From: Embleya sp042956465
Lineage (GTDB): Bacteria > Actinomycetota > Actinomycetes > Streptomycetales > Streptomycetaceae
Reading direction: 5' to 3'
NCBI RefSeq assembly: GCF_042956465.1
Contig: NZ_JBIBGL010000007.1
Span: 372,001 to 436,000, forward strand
DNA length: 64,000 bases
The notes beneath the pieces are model-generated. The model made no database searches, was not told where the DNA came from, and saw only the letters and a program-made list of their open reading frames with translations. A program made the position numbers and the translations under genes. Shown piece after piece: positions 9,714 through 18,858 of this stretch. Numbering within the stretch: position 1 is the first letter of the stretch; every line of letters begins with the position of its first letter.

Positions 9714-10445
9714 TCACGCCACCTCGAACTCCGCCTCCCGCATCCCCAACAACCTCCCCAGTTCGGCGCGCCCCAGGTCGGTGACGCGGACCGCGCGGCC
9801 CGTGCCGACCCGCTCCGTCCAGCCACGGTCGCGGAACAGCCGGCACAGTTCGGCGCCGGCCGTGCCCGCGAGGTGGTGGCGGCGTTCGGTCCAGTCCAGG
9901 CACGGGCGGGCCAACGGGCGTTTGCGCGACGTGGTCAGGTCGGCGCCCAGGTCGGTGAGCCAGTCGATGCCGGTGTCGGTGAGCGCGAAGCCGGCGTCCT
10001 GGCGGAGCAGGTCGCGGGCCGTGAGCGCGTCGGTGACGGCCACGCCGAGTCGGCCGGCCAGGTGGTCGTAGCAGGTGCGGCCCCTGGCCAGGGCCGCGCC
10101 GGCCGAGTGCGCGCGCAGCGAGTTCGCCGGTCGGGGGGTGGCGGGCGTCGCGTAGGCGGCCAGGTCCTCGACCATCCGGGCCACCCCCGCGTCGGCCAGC
10201 CGGACGTAGCGATGTCGGCCCTGCCGCTCCTGGACCAGCAGACCGCCCTCGACCAGCCTGGTCAGGTGCTCGCTGATCGTGGACGGCGCGACCCGGCAGT
10301 GCCGGGCCAGCTCGCCGCCGGTCCAGGCACGCCGATCCAGCAGGGCCAGGCAGACCGCCGCGCGCGTCTCGTCGGCGAGGAGCGCGGCCAGGGCCGCGAG
10401 TCGCGGGACCGAATCCGGGTCGGTGGCGCGTGCGATCGAGTCCAT
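9714..10445 (-). CDS. ArsR-type winged-helix transcriptional regulator
   Basis: DNA-binding regulator of 243 residues. The N-terminal third is an ArsR/HTH_20-like winged helix: LAALLADETRAAVCLALLD, then a recognition helix in CRVAPSTISEHLTRLVEGG and a wing in VQERQGRHRYVRL. The C-terminal half, rich in Leu, Arg, His and Cys, has no recognisable ligand-binding motif, and I see no classic CxC metal site. It is transcribed divergently from the CoA-transferase gene with a 102-base shared intergenic region, so it may regulate that gene and itself. Confidence 0.88.
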   Translation of the reverse strand: MDSIARATDPDSVPRLAALAALLADETRAAVCLALLDRRAWTGGELARHCRVAPSTISEHLTRLVEGGLLVQERQGRHRYVRLADAGVARMVEDLAAYATPATPRPANSLRAHSAGAALARGRTCYDHLAGRLGVAVTDALTARDLLRQDAGFALTDTGIDWLTDLGADLTTSRKRPLARPCLDWTERRHHLAGTAGAELCRLFRDRGWTERVGTGRAVRVTDLGRAELGRLLGMREAEFEVA

Positions 10446-10547
10446 GCCGTCATCATCGGCCGGCCATGCTTCGGCACGCGCCGAAGGGTCGGCCGGACCT
10501 CCCCCCGACGCCTCGTCCCCCTCCTGACGCTCTGCCAGGATGGACGC

Positions 10548-11696
10548 GTGCTCCTACCTCTCGCGGGCGTCACCGTCGTCTCCCTGGAACAGGCCATCGC
10601 GGCGCCGTACGCGACCCGGCAACTGGCCGATCTCGGCGCACGCGTGATCAAGATCGAGCGACCCGGTGCGGGCGATTTCGCCCGGGCGTACGACGAAACC
10701 GTCGAGGGATTGTCGAGCCATTTCGTCTGGGCCAACCGGGGCAAGGAAAGCCTCGCGCTCGACCTCAAGGACGAGCGGTCGGCGGAAATCCTGGACCGGC
10801 TGCTCGCCCGCGCGGACGTGTTCGTGCAGAACCTGGCGCCCGGCGCGGCGGATCGGCTGGGCCTGGGCGCGGCGGATTTGCGGGCCAGATTTCCGCGGCT
10901 GATCGTCTGTGGAATATCGGGTTATGGGACTTCCGGTCCCTACCGCGACAAGAAGGCGTACGACCTGCTCGTGCAGTGCGAGGCCGGGTTGTTGTCGGTC
11001 ACCGGCACGCCCGACGCGCCCGCCAAGGCGGGTATTCCGATCGCCGACATCGCCGCCGCGATGTACGCCTTCACCGGCATGCTGACCGCCCTGTACGAGC
11101 GCCGAGTCACCGGCGAGGGCAGCGCGTTCGAGGTGTCCATGCTGGATGCGCTCGGCGAGTGGATGGGTTTCCCGTACTACTTCGCGACCTACGGCGGTAC
11201 GCCGCCGCCGCGCACCGGCGCCCGGCACGCGGCGATCGCGCCGTACGGCCCGTATCGCGCCGGCGACGGCGGCCAGGTGTTCGTCGGGGTGCAGAACGAC
11301 CGCGAGTGGGCCGCGTTGTGCGAGCGGGTGTTGGGTCGGCCGGACCTGGTCGAGGACCCGAGATTTCGGACCAATTCGCTGCGGGTGGCCGGCAACGAGC
11401 GGCTCACCGAGCTGATCGAGGCGGTCTTCGCGGACCGCACCGCCGCCGAGATCGTGGCGAGCCTGGACGAGGTCGGCATCGCCAACGCCCGGATGCGCAC
11501 CGTCGCCGAGTTCGCCGAGCACCCGCAACACGCCGCCCGGGACCGATTGCGGACGATCGACTCGCCCGTCGGTCCGCTGCGTGCGCTGCTGCCGCCGGTC
11601 ACGGTGACCGGACGCGAGGCGGCGATGGGCGCGATCCCGGCGGCAGGCGAGCACACGGCGGCGATCCTGGCCGAACTGGGCATCGAGCCGACGTGA
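10548..11696 (+). CDS. Class III (CaiB/BaiF) CoA-transferase
   Basis: Moves coenzyme A between carboxylic acids. The 382-residue protein has the family's N-terminal LAGVTVVSLEQAIAAPYATR, followed by LADLGARVIKIERPGAGD, and the core motif in SHFVWANRGKESLALDLK, where family members bind CoA and carry a catalytic Asp further on (about residue 165 in DIAAAMYAFTGMLTALYERR). Length is normal for the family (about 380-400). The GTG at 10548 has a weak AGGA about 8 bases upstream and matches where homologues start; the long upstream extension of the frame is spurious. The donor and acceptor acids cannot be inferred. Confidence 0.92.
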   Translation: MLLPLAGVTVVSLEQAIAAPYATRQLADLGARVIKIERPGAGDFARAYDETVEGLSSHFVWANRGKESLALDLKDERSAEILDRLLARADVFVQNLAPGAADRLGLGAADLRARFPRLIVCGISGYGTSGPYRDKKAYDLLVQCEAGLLSVTGTPDAPAKAGIPIADIAAAMYAFTGMLTALYERRVTGEGSAFEVSMLDALGEWMGFPYYFATYGGTPPPRTGARHAAIAPYGPYRAGDGGQVFVGVQNDREWAALCERVLGRPDLVEDPRFRTNSLRVAGNERLTELIEAVFADRTAAEIVASLDEVGIANARMRTVAEFAEHPQHAARDRLRTIDSPVGPLRALLPPVTVTGREAAMGAIPAAGEHTAAILAELGIEPT

Positions 11697-11824
11697 ACGA
11701 TCGGCCTGCCCGCCCGGGCCGGGGGGCTCGGGGCGCGGCGGCCGCAGGAGCGATCGGCGGGGTCGTCGGGGTGCCGCGGGAAGAAATATTTTCCCGGGTC
11801 CCCGGATCGGCGACTTTTCCGTGC

Positions 11825-11902
11825 TAGCCTCGAGGCAGTTGCAGTAGTGGTTCCCATGAATTTTGTGAGCGCCTTACGGTCGTGACCGTCGGGCGCTTTT
11901 TG
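11825..11902 (+). promoter_or_regulatory. Promoter-like element and structured leader of the cold-shock gene
   Basis: TAGCCT at 11825-11830 resembles an actinobacterial -10 box, without a good -35. Downstream, GCGCC (11869-11873) pairs with GGCGC (11892-11896), and inside it ACGGTC (11876-11881) pairs with GACCGT (11884-11889). A TTTTT run at 11897-11901 follows. This looks like an intrinsic terminator placed about 100 bases before the csp start codon, so transcription may be attenuated in the leader. The rest of the 11697-11999 gap, including an AT-rich patch near 11780-11795, holds no gene. Confidence 0.5.
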
Positions 11903-11999
11903 TTTATGTCGAACCGGGTTCATGTGAAAAATGGATTGCTGTTGCGACTTGGACTTGTGCATGTGCACATTTCCATTTGGCACCACGAAGGAGATTTGT

Positions 12000-12200
12000 A
12001 TGGCTACTGGAACCGTGAAGTGGTTCAACGCGGAAAAGGGCTTCGGCTTCATCCAGGCGGACGACGGCGGCCCGGATGTTTTCGCGCACTACTCGGCGAT
12101 CCAGTCGCAGGGCTACCGTGAGCTTGTCGAGGGCCAGAAGGTCTCCTACGACGCTGTTCAGGGCCAGAAGGGCCCGCAGGCGGAGAACATCACCGTCTGA
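12000..12200 (+). CDS. Cold-shock domain protein (CspA family)
   Basis: Small single-stranded nucleic-acid chaperone of 66 residues. It has RNP1 KGFGFI and RNP2 DVFAHY in the single cold-shock domain, starting MATGTVKWFNAEKGFGFI. These proteins melt RNA secondary structure during cold or growth transitions. A strong AAGGAG (11988-11993) precedes the ATG at 12000. The unusually long, structured, relatively AT-rich leader and the strong hairpin right after the gene suggest a highly expressed monocistronic transcript under post-initiation control. Confidence 0.97.
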   Translation: MATGTVKWFNAEKGFGFIQADDGGPDVFAHYSAIQSQGYRELVEGQKVSYDAVQGQKGPQAENITV

Positions 12201-12217
12201 CGGCACACATCATCGAC

Positions 12218-12254
12218 AGGCACGGCCCGCACCGATTCGGTGCGGGCCGTGCCT
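12218..12254 (+). terminator. Strong hairpin terminator after csp
   Basis: An 18-base arm starting AGGCACGGCC (12218-12235) is perfectly complementary to 12237-12254, leaving a minimal loop. It starts 18 bases after the csp stop. There is no T run, as is common for actinobacterial terminators. Confidence 0.85.
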
Positions 12255-12295
12255 GCGTTCGCTCCCCCCGCCGGCCCGCGGTGGATGATGCCTGC

Positions 12296-13423
12296 ATGGC
12301 ATACCTCGCAAACGACGACCGCACCGGCCGGCTGCGCGCGATCCGCGCATGCGACCGGATCCTGTCGGGAGTACGACCCGCCACGGTCACCGAACGACTG
12401 GCCCGGCTGTCCGCATACGCGCAGGAGCGGATCGACCCGGACGAATGGCCCGACATGTACGGCGACGGCGGCGCGGTCGCCCGTCTGGAGGCCCGCACGG
12501 CCGAGCTGCTCGGCACCGAGGCGGCGCTGCTGTTCCCCACCGGCACGATGGCCCAGCAGGTCGCGCTGCGGTGCCACGCCGGCGCGACCGGTTCGAACGT
12601 GGTCGGCATCCACCCCAGGGCGCATCCGCTGACCTACGAGCGCGACGCGGTGTCGGTCCTGTCCGGGCTGCGGCCACTGCCGCTCACCCAGGGCCCCGGT
12701 CAGATCACCGCCGAGGACATCGGCACCGCCGGTGAGCCATTCGGCACGCTCTTCTACGAACTCCCGCTGCGCGACCACGGGTTCGTGCTGCCCTCGTGGG
12801 ACGAACTGCTCGCGACGGTGCAGGCCGCCCGGGACCGCGACGCCGCGCTGCACCTGGACGGTGCGCGGTTGTGGGAGAGCACCACCCATTTCGGGCGCGG
12901 GCTCACCGAGATCGTCGACCTGTTCGACTCGGTCTACGTCTCCTACTACAAGGGCCTGGGGGCGAGCGCCGGTGCGGCCCTGGCGGGCGGCGCCGAACTG
13001 ATCGAGGAGGCGCACGCCTGGCGCCACCGCTACGGCGGGCGGCCGTTCCAGAACTGGCCGATGGCACTGGAGGCGCTCGCGGCGCTGGACGAGACGCTGC
13101 CGCGGCTGGCCACCTACGTCGCGCACGCCCCGACCGTGGCGGCCGGCCTGACCCGGGTGCCCGGGGCGATCGTGCACCCGGCCGTCCCGCACACCCACCA
13201 GTTCCAGATGTGGCTGCCGCACCCGGCCGAACTGCTCACCCGGGTCGGATTCGAGCACGCCGCCGAGCGCGGCGTGTGGCTGGCCGGCGGGTGGACCGAG
13301 CCGGGCCCGCCGGGCCTGTCGTACACCGAGATCACCGTCGCCGATCCCGCGCTGGAATGGACCGCCGACGAGGTCGCCGCCGAGTTCGGCGCGTTCGTGG
13401 ACCGGGTGCGCGCGAGCCGCTGA
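12296..13423 (+). CDS. Threonine aldolase / beta-eliminating lyase family protein
   Basis: Pyridoxal-phosphate enzyme of the fold-type I beta-eliminating lyase family, most like low-specificity L-threonine aldolase, which splits threonine to glycine and acetaldehyde. The 375-residue protein shows the typical Gly/Ser/Thr cofactor-phosphate loop (FPTGTMAQQVAL), the Asp that pairs with the pyridine ring in ALHLDGARLWE, and the Schiff-base lysine in VYVSYYKGLGASAG. A GTG at 12281 would add five residues; the ATG at 12296 is preferred although no strong ribosome site is visible for either. Substrate is uncertain because the family includes other aldolases and lyases. Confidence 0.85.
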   Translation: MAYLANDDRTGRLRAIRACDRILSGVRPATVTERLARLSAYAQERIDPDEWPDMYGDGGAVARLEARTAELLGTEAALLFPTGTMAQQVALRCHAGATGSNVVGIHPRAHPLTYERDAVSVLSGLRPLPLTQGPGQITAEDIGTAGEPFGTLFYELPLRDHGFVLPSWDELLATVQAARDRDAALHLDGARLWESTTHFGRGLTEIVDLFDSVYVSYYKGLGASAGAALAGGAELIEEAHAWRHRYGGRPFQNWPMALEALAALDETLPRLATYVAHAPTVAAGLTRVPGAIVHPAVPHTHQFQMWLPHPAELLTRVGFEHAAERGVWLAGGWTEPGPPGLSYTEITVADPALEWTADEVAAEFGAFVDRVRASR

Positions 13424-13529
13424 CCGACGGCGCCCGGGCCCGGATCGGGCCGTAGGCCGGTTTCCGCGGTGACATGTGTCACCACCGGTGCCGACGCCGA
13501 TCCGGGCATGTTGCGTCAAGGCGGGCCAC

Positions 13530-13686
13530 TGAGCGATGCTGGCCCCGCGCCGGCCCTACCGGCGCGGGGAGGGCGTGGCAGGAACCCGGTGCGATCCCGG
13601 GACGGTCCCGCCACTGTGACCGGCTCCGCCGTACGTCGTCATTCGACGGCCACGACGTGACCGGGAGTCAGGAACTGCGCGTCTCA
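13530..13686 (+). promoter_or_regulatory. Cobalamin (adenosylcobalamin) riboswitch
   Basis: Leader RNA element that binds B12 and switches off the cobN operon. The conserved core is visible: GGAACCCGGTGCGATCCCGG near 13581-13600, then GGTCCCGCCACTGTGA with the B12 box GCCACTG at 13610-13616, and GGGAGTCAGGAACTG near 13663-13677. A strong P2-like hairpin (CCCCGCGCCGG with CCGGCGCGGGG) precedes the core, and TGAGCG near 13530 can pair with CGTCTCA at the 3' end. It lies about 190 bases before cobN. A short coupled ORF sits between them. Confidence 0.93.
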
Positions 13687-13728
13687 CCCCGAGTCCGATG
13701 GGGCGAGGACCCCGGAGAGGCGCTCCAG

Positions 13729-13878
13729 GTGACGATTTCGTCCTGCCGGCGTTCTTGCGTACGCAGCTTCGACTGCCATACCCACCTCAGCGACACCCCC
13801 GCGCGCCGCCGCGGCGCGTTCGACCGCGACATCCACCTCGTGGCTCGCCACGCCGGCATCGGCGGAGGCGCCCGGTGA
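13729..13878 (+). CDS. Small ORF between the B12 riboswitch and cobN
   Basis: A 49-codon frame starts at GTG 13729 with GGAGAGG at 13714-13720, 8 bases upstream, and ends with a TGA that overlaps the cobN GTG (GTGA, 13875-13878). The predicted peptide (start VTISSCRRSCVRSFDCHTHL) holds three Cys and three His and resembles no family I know. The good ribosome site and stop-start overlap suggest it is translated and couples ribosome flow from the riboswitch to cobN; the peptide itself may have no function. It could also be chance. Confidence 0.45.
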   Translation: MTISSCRRSCVRSFDCHTHLSDTPARRRGAFDRDIHLVARHAGIGGGAR

Positions 13879-16800
13879 TTCTGCTCCTGTCGACATCCGA
13901 CACCGACCTGCTCAGCGCCAAGGCGAGCGAGGGCGAATGGCGCCTGGCCAACCCGGCCCGCGTCGAGGTCGCCGACCTGCCCGCGCTCCTGGACGGCACC
14001 GACCTGGTCGTGGTGCGCCTGCTCGGCGGGCGCCGCGCGTGGGAGGCGGGCCTGGACGCGCTGCTGGCCGGCCCGCGCCCGGTCGTCGTGCTCAGCGGCG
14101 AACTCACCGCCGACGCCGCGCTGATGGAACTGGCGACCGTACCCGCCGGAGTGAGCGCCCAGGCACACGCCTACCTCGCCCAGGGCGGCCCGGCCAACCT
14201 GACCCAGCTGTACCGCTTCCTCTCCGACACGCTGCTGCTCACCGGACACGGCTTCGAACCGCCCGTCGAGGTGCCCTCCTGGGGCCGCCTGGACCGTTCG
14301 GCGCGCGAGATCGACGGCCCGGCCGTGGGCGTGCTCTACTACCGCGCCCACCACCTCGCCGGGAACACCGCGTTCGTGGACGACCTGTGCGCGGCGATCG
14401 AGGACGCGGGCGGCCGGCCCGTACCGATCTGGTGCGCGTCGCTGCGCGGTGCGGACGAGTCGTTGTTCGCGGCGCTCGGCGAACTCGACGCGCTGCTGGT
14501 GACCGTGCTCGCGGCGGGCGGTGCGGGCGGGGCCAAGCCCGCCGAGGTCTCCGCCGGCGGCGACGACGAGCAGTGGGACGTGGGCGCGCTCGCCGGCCTG
14601 GACATCACCATCCTCCAGGCGCTGAACCTGACCACCAGCCGGGCCGAATGGGAGGCCGGCGACGCGGGCCTGTCGCCGCTGGACGCGGCCACCCAGGTCG
14701 CGGTGCCCGAGTTCGACGGCCGGCTGATCACGGTGCCGTTCTCGTTCAAGGAGACCGGCACCGACGGGCTCACCCACTACGCCGCCGACCCCGAGCGGGC
14801 CGCACGGGTGGCCGGGATCGCGGTACGGCACGCCCGACTTCGGCACATTCCGGTCGGCGAGCGCAAGATCGGCGTGGTCTTGTCCGCATACCCGACCAAG
14901 CACTCCCGGATCGGCAACGCGGTCGGCCTGGACACCCCGGCGTCGGCGGTCGCGCTGCTGCGCGCGATGCGCGCGGCCGGCTACGACGTCGGCGCCCTCG
15001 ACGGCGCCGACGCGCTGCCCGGGCTCGAACCGCCGGACGGCGACAAGCTGATCCACGCGCTGATCGCGGCGGGCGGCCAGGACCCGGAGTGGTTGACGGA
15101 GGGTCAGCTCGAAGGCAACCCGGTCCGCATCTCGGCGGCCGACTACCGCGAGCGCTACGCCAGGCTGCCGCTGGGGCTGCGCGCGAACATCGAGGAACAC
15201 TGGGGCCCGCCGCCCGGCGAGCTGTACGTGGATCACTCGCGCGACCCCGAGGGCGAGATCGTGCTCGCGGCGCTGCGCGCGGGCAACGTGATCCTGATCA
15301 TCCAGCCGCCGCGCGGCTTCGGCGAGAACCCGGTGGCCATCTACCACGACCCGGACCTGCCGCCGAGTCACCACTACCTGGCCGCCTACTGGTGGCTGGA
15401 CGCACCCGCCGGACCGGGCGGGTTCGGCGCGCACGCGCTCGTCCACCTGGGCAAGCACGGCACGTTGGAGTGGCTGCCGGGCAAGAACCTGGGCCTGTCC
15501 GCGGAATGCGGCCCGGACGCGGTGCTCGGCGACCTGCCGCTGATCTACCCGTTCCTGGTGAACGACCCGGGCGAGGGCGCCCAGGCCAAGCGGCGCGCGC
15601 ACGCGATCATCGTGGACCACCTGGTGCCGCCGATGGCGCGGGCCGAGACGTACGGCGACCTGACCCGGCTGGAGCAACTGCTCGACGAGTACGCCAACGT
15701 GCAGGCGCTCGACCCGGCCAAGGGCCCGGCGCTGCAGGCGCAGATCTGGACACTGATCCAGGCCACCAGGCTCGACCACGACCTGGGCATCACCGACCGG
15801 CCGCACGAGGCCGAGTTCGACGACCTGATCCTGCACCTGGACGGGTGGTTGTGCGAGGTCAAGGACGCGCAGATCCGCGAGGGCCTGCACATCCTGGGCA
15901 GCGCGCCCACCGGGGAGGGCCGGATCAACCTGGTCACCGCGATGTTGCGGGCGCGCCAGGTGTGGGGCGGCAAGGCCGCCGCGCTGCCGGGGCTGCGCGA
16001 ATCGCTCGGCCTGGTCGAGGGCGGCAGCGCCTCGCGCACCGAGACCGACGACGCCGAGGACCGCGCGCATCGCCTGGTGGCGGCGATGGAGGCGGCCGGG
16101 TGGGACCCGACCCGGGCGCCGGCCGTCACGCACCGGGTACTGGGCGCCGAATCGGCGGCGGTCGCCGACGTGTTGGCGTTCGCCGCGACCGAGATCGTGC
16201 CGCGGCTGGACCGCACCGGGGACGAGATCGGCGCGGTGCTGCACGCGCTGGAGGGCGGCTACGTCGCGGCCGGGCCCAGCGGTTCGCCGCTGCGCGGACT
16301 GGTCAACGTGCTGCCGACCGGCCGCAACTTCTACACCGTGGACCCGAAGGCGATCCCGAGCCGGTTGGCCTGGGAGACCGGACAGGCGCTCGCCGACTCG
16401 CTGTTGGCCCGCTACCGCGCGGACAACGACGGCGACTGGCCGCGCTCGGTGGGCCTTTCGGTGTGGGGCACCAGCGCGATGCGCACCAGCGGCGACGACA
16501 TCGCCGAGGTGCTGGCGCTGCTGGGCGTGCGCCCGCTGTGGGACGACGCGTCGCGCCGGGTGACCGGGATCGAGGCGATTTCGCTCGCCGAGCTGGGCCG
16601 GCCGCGGGTGGACGTCACGGTGCGCATCTCCGGCTTCTTCCGGGACGCCTTCCCACACGTGGTGCTGCTGCTCGACGACGCGGTGCGGCTGGTCGCGGAG
16701 TTGGCCGAGCCGGACGAGGACAACTACGTCCGGGCGCACGTGCGCGCGGACACCGCCCGACACGGCGACGCCCGCCGGGCGACCACGCGCGTGTTCGGCT

Positions 16801-17522
16801 CCCGGCCCGGCGCGTACGGCGCGGGGCTGCTGCCGCTGATCGACGCGCGCACGTGGCGCGACGACGCGGACCTGGCCGAGGTGTACGCGACCTGGGGCGG
16901 CTACGCCTACGGCCGGGGCCTGGACGGGGTGTTCGCGCGCGAGGACATGGAGGACGCGTACCGCAGGATCGCGGTCGCGGCCAAGAACACCGACACGCGC
17001 GAGCACGACATCGCCGACTCGGACGACTACTTCCAGTACCACGGCGGCATGGTCGCCGCCGTGCGCTCGCTCACCGGCACCGCGCCGGCGGCCTACATCG
17101 GCGACTCGACCATGCCGGACGCGGTCCGCACCAGGACGCTCCAGCAGGAGACCGCCCGGGTCTTCCGCGCCCGGGTGGTCAACCCGCGCTGGATCGAGGC
17201 GATGCGCAGGCACGGCTACAAGGGCGCGTTCGAACTGGCCGCCACGGTGGACTACCTGTTCGGCTACGACGCCACCACCGGCGTGGTGGCGGACTGGATG
17301 TACGAGAAGCTCGCGGGCGAATACGTCCTGGACGAGACCAACCGGGAATTCATGCGCACGTCCAACCCGTGGGCGCTGCGCGGAATCGCCGAGCGACTGC
17401 TCGAAGCCGCCGACCGGGGCATGTGGGAGAAGCCGGAGGCGGCCACGCTGGACGGGCTGCGCGAGGTGTACCTGGACGTCGAGGGCGATCTCGAAGGCGG
17501 CGAGGACGCCGGGGATGGCTGA
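13875..17522 (+). CDS. cobN: Cobaltochelatase subunit CobN
   Basis: Large subunit of the ATP-dependent cobaltochelatase, which inserts cobalt into hydrogenobyrinic acid a,c-diamide in the oxygen-dependent B12 pathway. The 1215-residue protein matches the CobN/Mg-chelatase H family over its full length, including LVHLGKHGTLEWLPGKNLGL (about residues 522-541) and the segments AIIVDHLVPPMARAETYGDL and NPRWIEAMRRHGYKGAFEL. The GTG at 13875 is chosen because homologues begin with a similar MILLLSTSDTDLL and because it overlaps the stop of the small upstream ORF. The partner subunits CobS and CobT, or ChlI/ChlD-like ATPases, are not in the window. Control by the upstream B12 riboswitch is expected. 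Confidence 0.97.
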   Translation: MILLLSTSDTDLLSAKASEGEWRLANPARVEVADLPALLDGTDLVVVRLLGGRRAWEAGLDALLAGPRPVVVLSGELTADAALMELATVPAGVSAQAHAYLAQGGPANLTQLYRFLSDTLLLTGHGFEPPVEVPSWGRLDRSAREIDGPAVGVLYYRAHHLAGNTAFVDDLCAAIEDAGGRPVPIWCASLRGADESLFAALGELDALLVTVLAAGGAGGAKPAEVSAGGDDEQWDVGALAGLDITILQALNLTTSRAEWEAGDAGLSPLDAATQVAVPEFDGRLITVPFSFKETGTDGLTHYAADPERAARVAGIAVRHARLRHIPVGERKIGVVLSAYPTKHSRIGNAVGLDTPASAVALLRAMRAAGYDVGALDGADALPGLEPPDGDKLIHALIAAGGQDPEWLTEGQLEGNPVRISAADYRERYARLPLGLRANIEEHWGPPPGELYVDHSRDPEGEIVLAALRAGNVILIIQPPRGFGENPVAIYHDPDLPPSHHYLAAYWWLDAPAGPGGFGAHALVHLGKHGTLEWLPGKNLGLSAECGPDAVLGDLPLIYPFLVNDPGEGAQAKRRAHAIIVDHLVPPMARAETYGDLTRLEQLLDEYANVQALDPAKGPALQAQIWTLIQATRLDHDLGITDRPHEAEFDDLILHLDGWLCEVKDAQIREGLHILGSAPTGEGRINLVTAMLRARQVWGGKAAALPGLRESLGLVEGGSASRTETDDAEDRAHRLVAAMEAAGWDPTRAPAVTHRVLGAESAAVADVLAFAATEIVPRLDRTGDEIGAVLHALEGGYVAAGPSGSPLRGLVNVLPTGRNFYTVDPKAIPSRLAWETGQALADSLLARYRADNDGDWPRSVGLSVWGTSAMRTSGDDIAEVLALLGVRPLWDDASRRVTGIEAISLAELGRPRVDVTVRISGFFRDAFPHVVLLLDDAVRLVAELAEPDEDNYVRAHVRADTARHGDARRATTRVFGSRPGAYGAGLLPLIDARTWRDDADLAEVYATWGGYAYGRGLDGVFAREDMEDAYRRIAVAAKNTDTREHDIADSDDYFQYHGGMVAAVRSLTGTAPAAYIGDSTMPDAVRTRTLQQETARVFRARVVNPRWIEAMRRHGYKGAFELAATVDYLFGYDATTGVVADWMYEKLAGEYVLDETNREFMRTSNPWALRGIAERLLEAADRGMWEKPEAATLDGLREVYLDVEGDLEGGEDAGDG

Positions 17523-18858
17523 GCGGGCTTCCGGGGCCGGGGCCGGGGTCGACGAGCCCGGTCCCGGCCCCGGTCCGGCGTCGGAGCCGGGGTCGGGGTC
17601 TTCGGGTGTCGGCTCGGTAGTCGTGGTCGGGATCGGGGACGACGGCTGGGCGGGACTCTCCGAGGCGGCGCGGGCATCGGTGCGCGCCGCCGACGTGTTG
17701 GTCGGCGGCGAACGGCACTTGGCCATGGTGGCGGACGCGTCGGCCGAGCGGGTCCGGTGGCCGTCGCCGTTCTCGGCGGCCTTCGTCGCCGACCTGGCCG
17801 GGTCCCGGAAGGTGTGCGTGCTGGCCAGCGGGGACCCGATGTTCTACGGCGTCGGGGCAACGCTGGTGCGCGGGTTGGGCGCGGAGCGGGTCACCGTGCT
17901 GCCGGTTTCCTCGTCGGTCTCGTTGGCCTGCGCCCGGCTGGGCTGGGCGGTGCAGACCGTCACGGTGATCAGTGCGGTGGGCCGACCGCTCGACACCCTG
18001 GCGGCCGAACTCGCCACCGACGCACGGGTATTGGTGCTGAGTGCGGACGGGCTGACGCCGGGGCGTGCGGCCGTGCTGCTGCGCGAACGCGGCTTCGGGA
18101 CGAGCACGGTCACCGTGCTGGAGCACCTGGGTGGTCCGGCCGAGTCGGTGTGGCGGGGCAGCGCCGATGCGCTCGCGGCGTCCCCCGAGCGGCGATTCGC
18201 GGATCTGAACGTGGTGGCCGTGCGGTGCGCGGCGGGTCCGGGGCTGAGCCGGCTGGCCGGCCTGCCGGACGATGTCTACGCGCACGACGGCCAGTTGACC
18301 AAGCGCGAGATCCGCGCGGTGACGTTGGCCGCGCTCGGACCGCGACCGGGCGAGCTGTTGTGGGACGTGGGCGCGGGCAGCGGCAGCATCGGGATCGAGT
18401 GGATGCGGACGCACCCGACCTGCCGGGCCGTCGGCTTCGAGACCCGCGCGGATCGGGCCGAACGGGCGGCGGCGAACGCGATCGGGCTCGGCGTACCGGA
18501 CCTGCGGATCGTGGTCGGCCGGGCGCCGGATGTGCTCTTCGGCCCGACCCCGGACGCGATCTTCATCGGCGGCGGGTTGACCGTGCCCGGCGTGGTGGAG
18601 CGCTGCTGGGCCGCACTGCGTCCGGGCGGCCGGTTGGTGGCCAATGCCGTCGTCGCCGAGACCGAGGCCGAGTTGGTGCGGCATCGCGCCGTGTACGGCG
18701 GGGAGTTGACCCGCATCCAGGTCACCCGGTCCGCGCCGGTGGGCCGGTTCACCGGGTGGCGGCCGGCGATGCCGGTCACCCAGTGGCTGGCCGTGAAGCC
18801 TGCGTCCGTGTCCACCCCAGACATGTCCACCTCCGACGAGGAGCAGTCCAGCCCATGA
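17515..18858 (+). CDS. cobL: Precorrin-6Y C5,15-methyltransferase (decarboxylating), CbiE-CbiT fusion
   Basis: Methylates C5 and C15 of precorrin-6B and removes the C12 acetate carboxyl to give precorrin-8X. The 447-residue protein is a fusion. A tetrapyrrole-methylase domain (CbiE part) covers about residues 33-245, beginning VVVVGIGDDGW with VCVLASGDPMFYGVG. A Rossmann methyltransferase (CbiT part) covers about residues 255-430, with SAM motif LLWDVGAGSGSIGIEW. The first 33 residues are a Gly/Pro/Ser-rich extension. The start overlaps the end of cobN by 8 bases, and the stop overlaps the cobM ATG (ATGA), so cobN-cobL-cobM form one coupled operon. Confidence 0.96.
   Translation: MAERASGAGAGVDEPGPGPGPASEPGSGSSGVGSVVVVGIGDDGWAGLSEAARASVRAADVLVGGERHLAMVADASAERVRWPSPFSAAFVADLAGSRKVCVLASGDPMFYGVGATLVRGLGAERVTVLPVSSSVSLACARLGWAVQTVTVISAVGRPLDTLAAELATDARVLVLSADGLTPGRAAVLLRERGFGTSTVTVLEHLGGPAESVWRGSADALAASPERRFADLNVVAVRCAAGPGLSRLAGLPDDVYAHDGQLTKREIRAVTLAALGPRPGELLWDVGAGSGSIGIEWMRTHPTCRAVGFETRADRAERAAANAIGLGVPDLRIVVGRAPDVLFGPTPDAIFIGGGLTVPGVVERCWAALRPGGRLVANAVVAETEAELVRHRAVYGGELTRIQVTRSAPVGRFTGWRPAMPVTQWLAVKPASVSTPDMSTSDEEQSSP

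Noticed and set aside
8214..10547. Very long open frame joined to the CoA-transferase
   Set aside because: The extension runs through the opposite-strand ArsR-type gene and the 409-residue gene in another frame and is Arg/Pro/Ala-rich shadow sequence. The enzyme's conserved start is at 10548.
13668..17726. 1352-codon leftward frame over cobN
   Set aside because: It mirrors cobN codon structure (His/Arg/Val/Gln-rich antisense of a GC-rich gene) and has no recognisable domain, whereas the + strand encodes full-length CobN.
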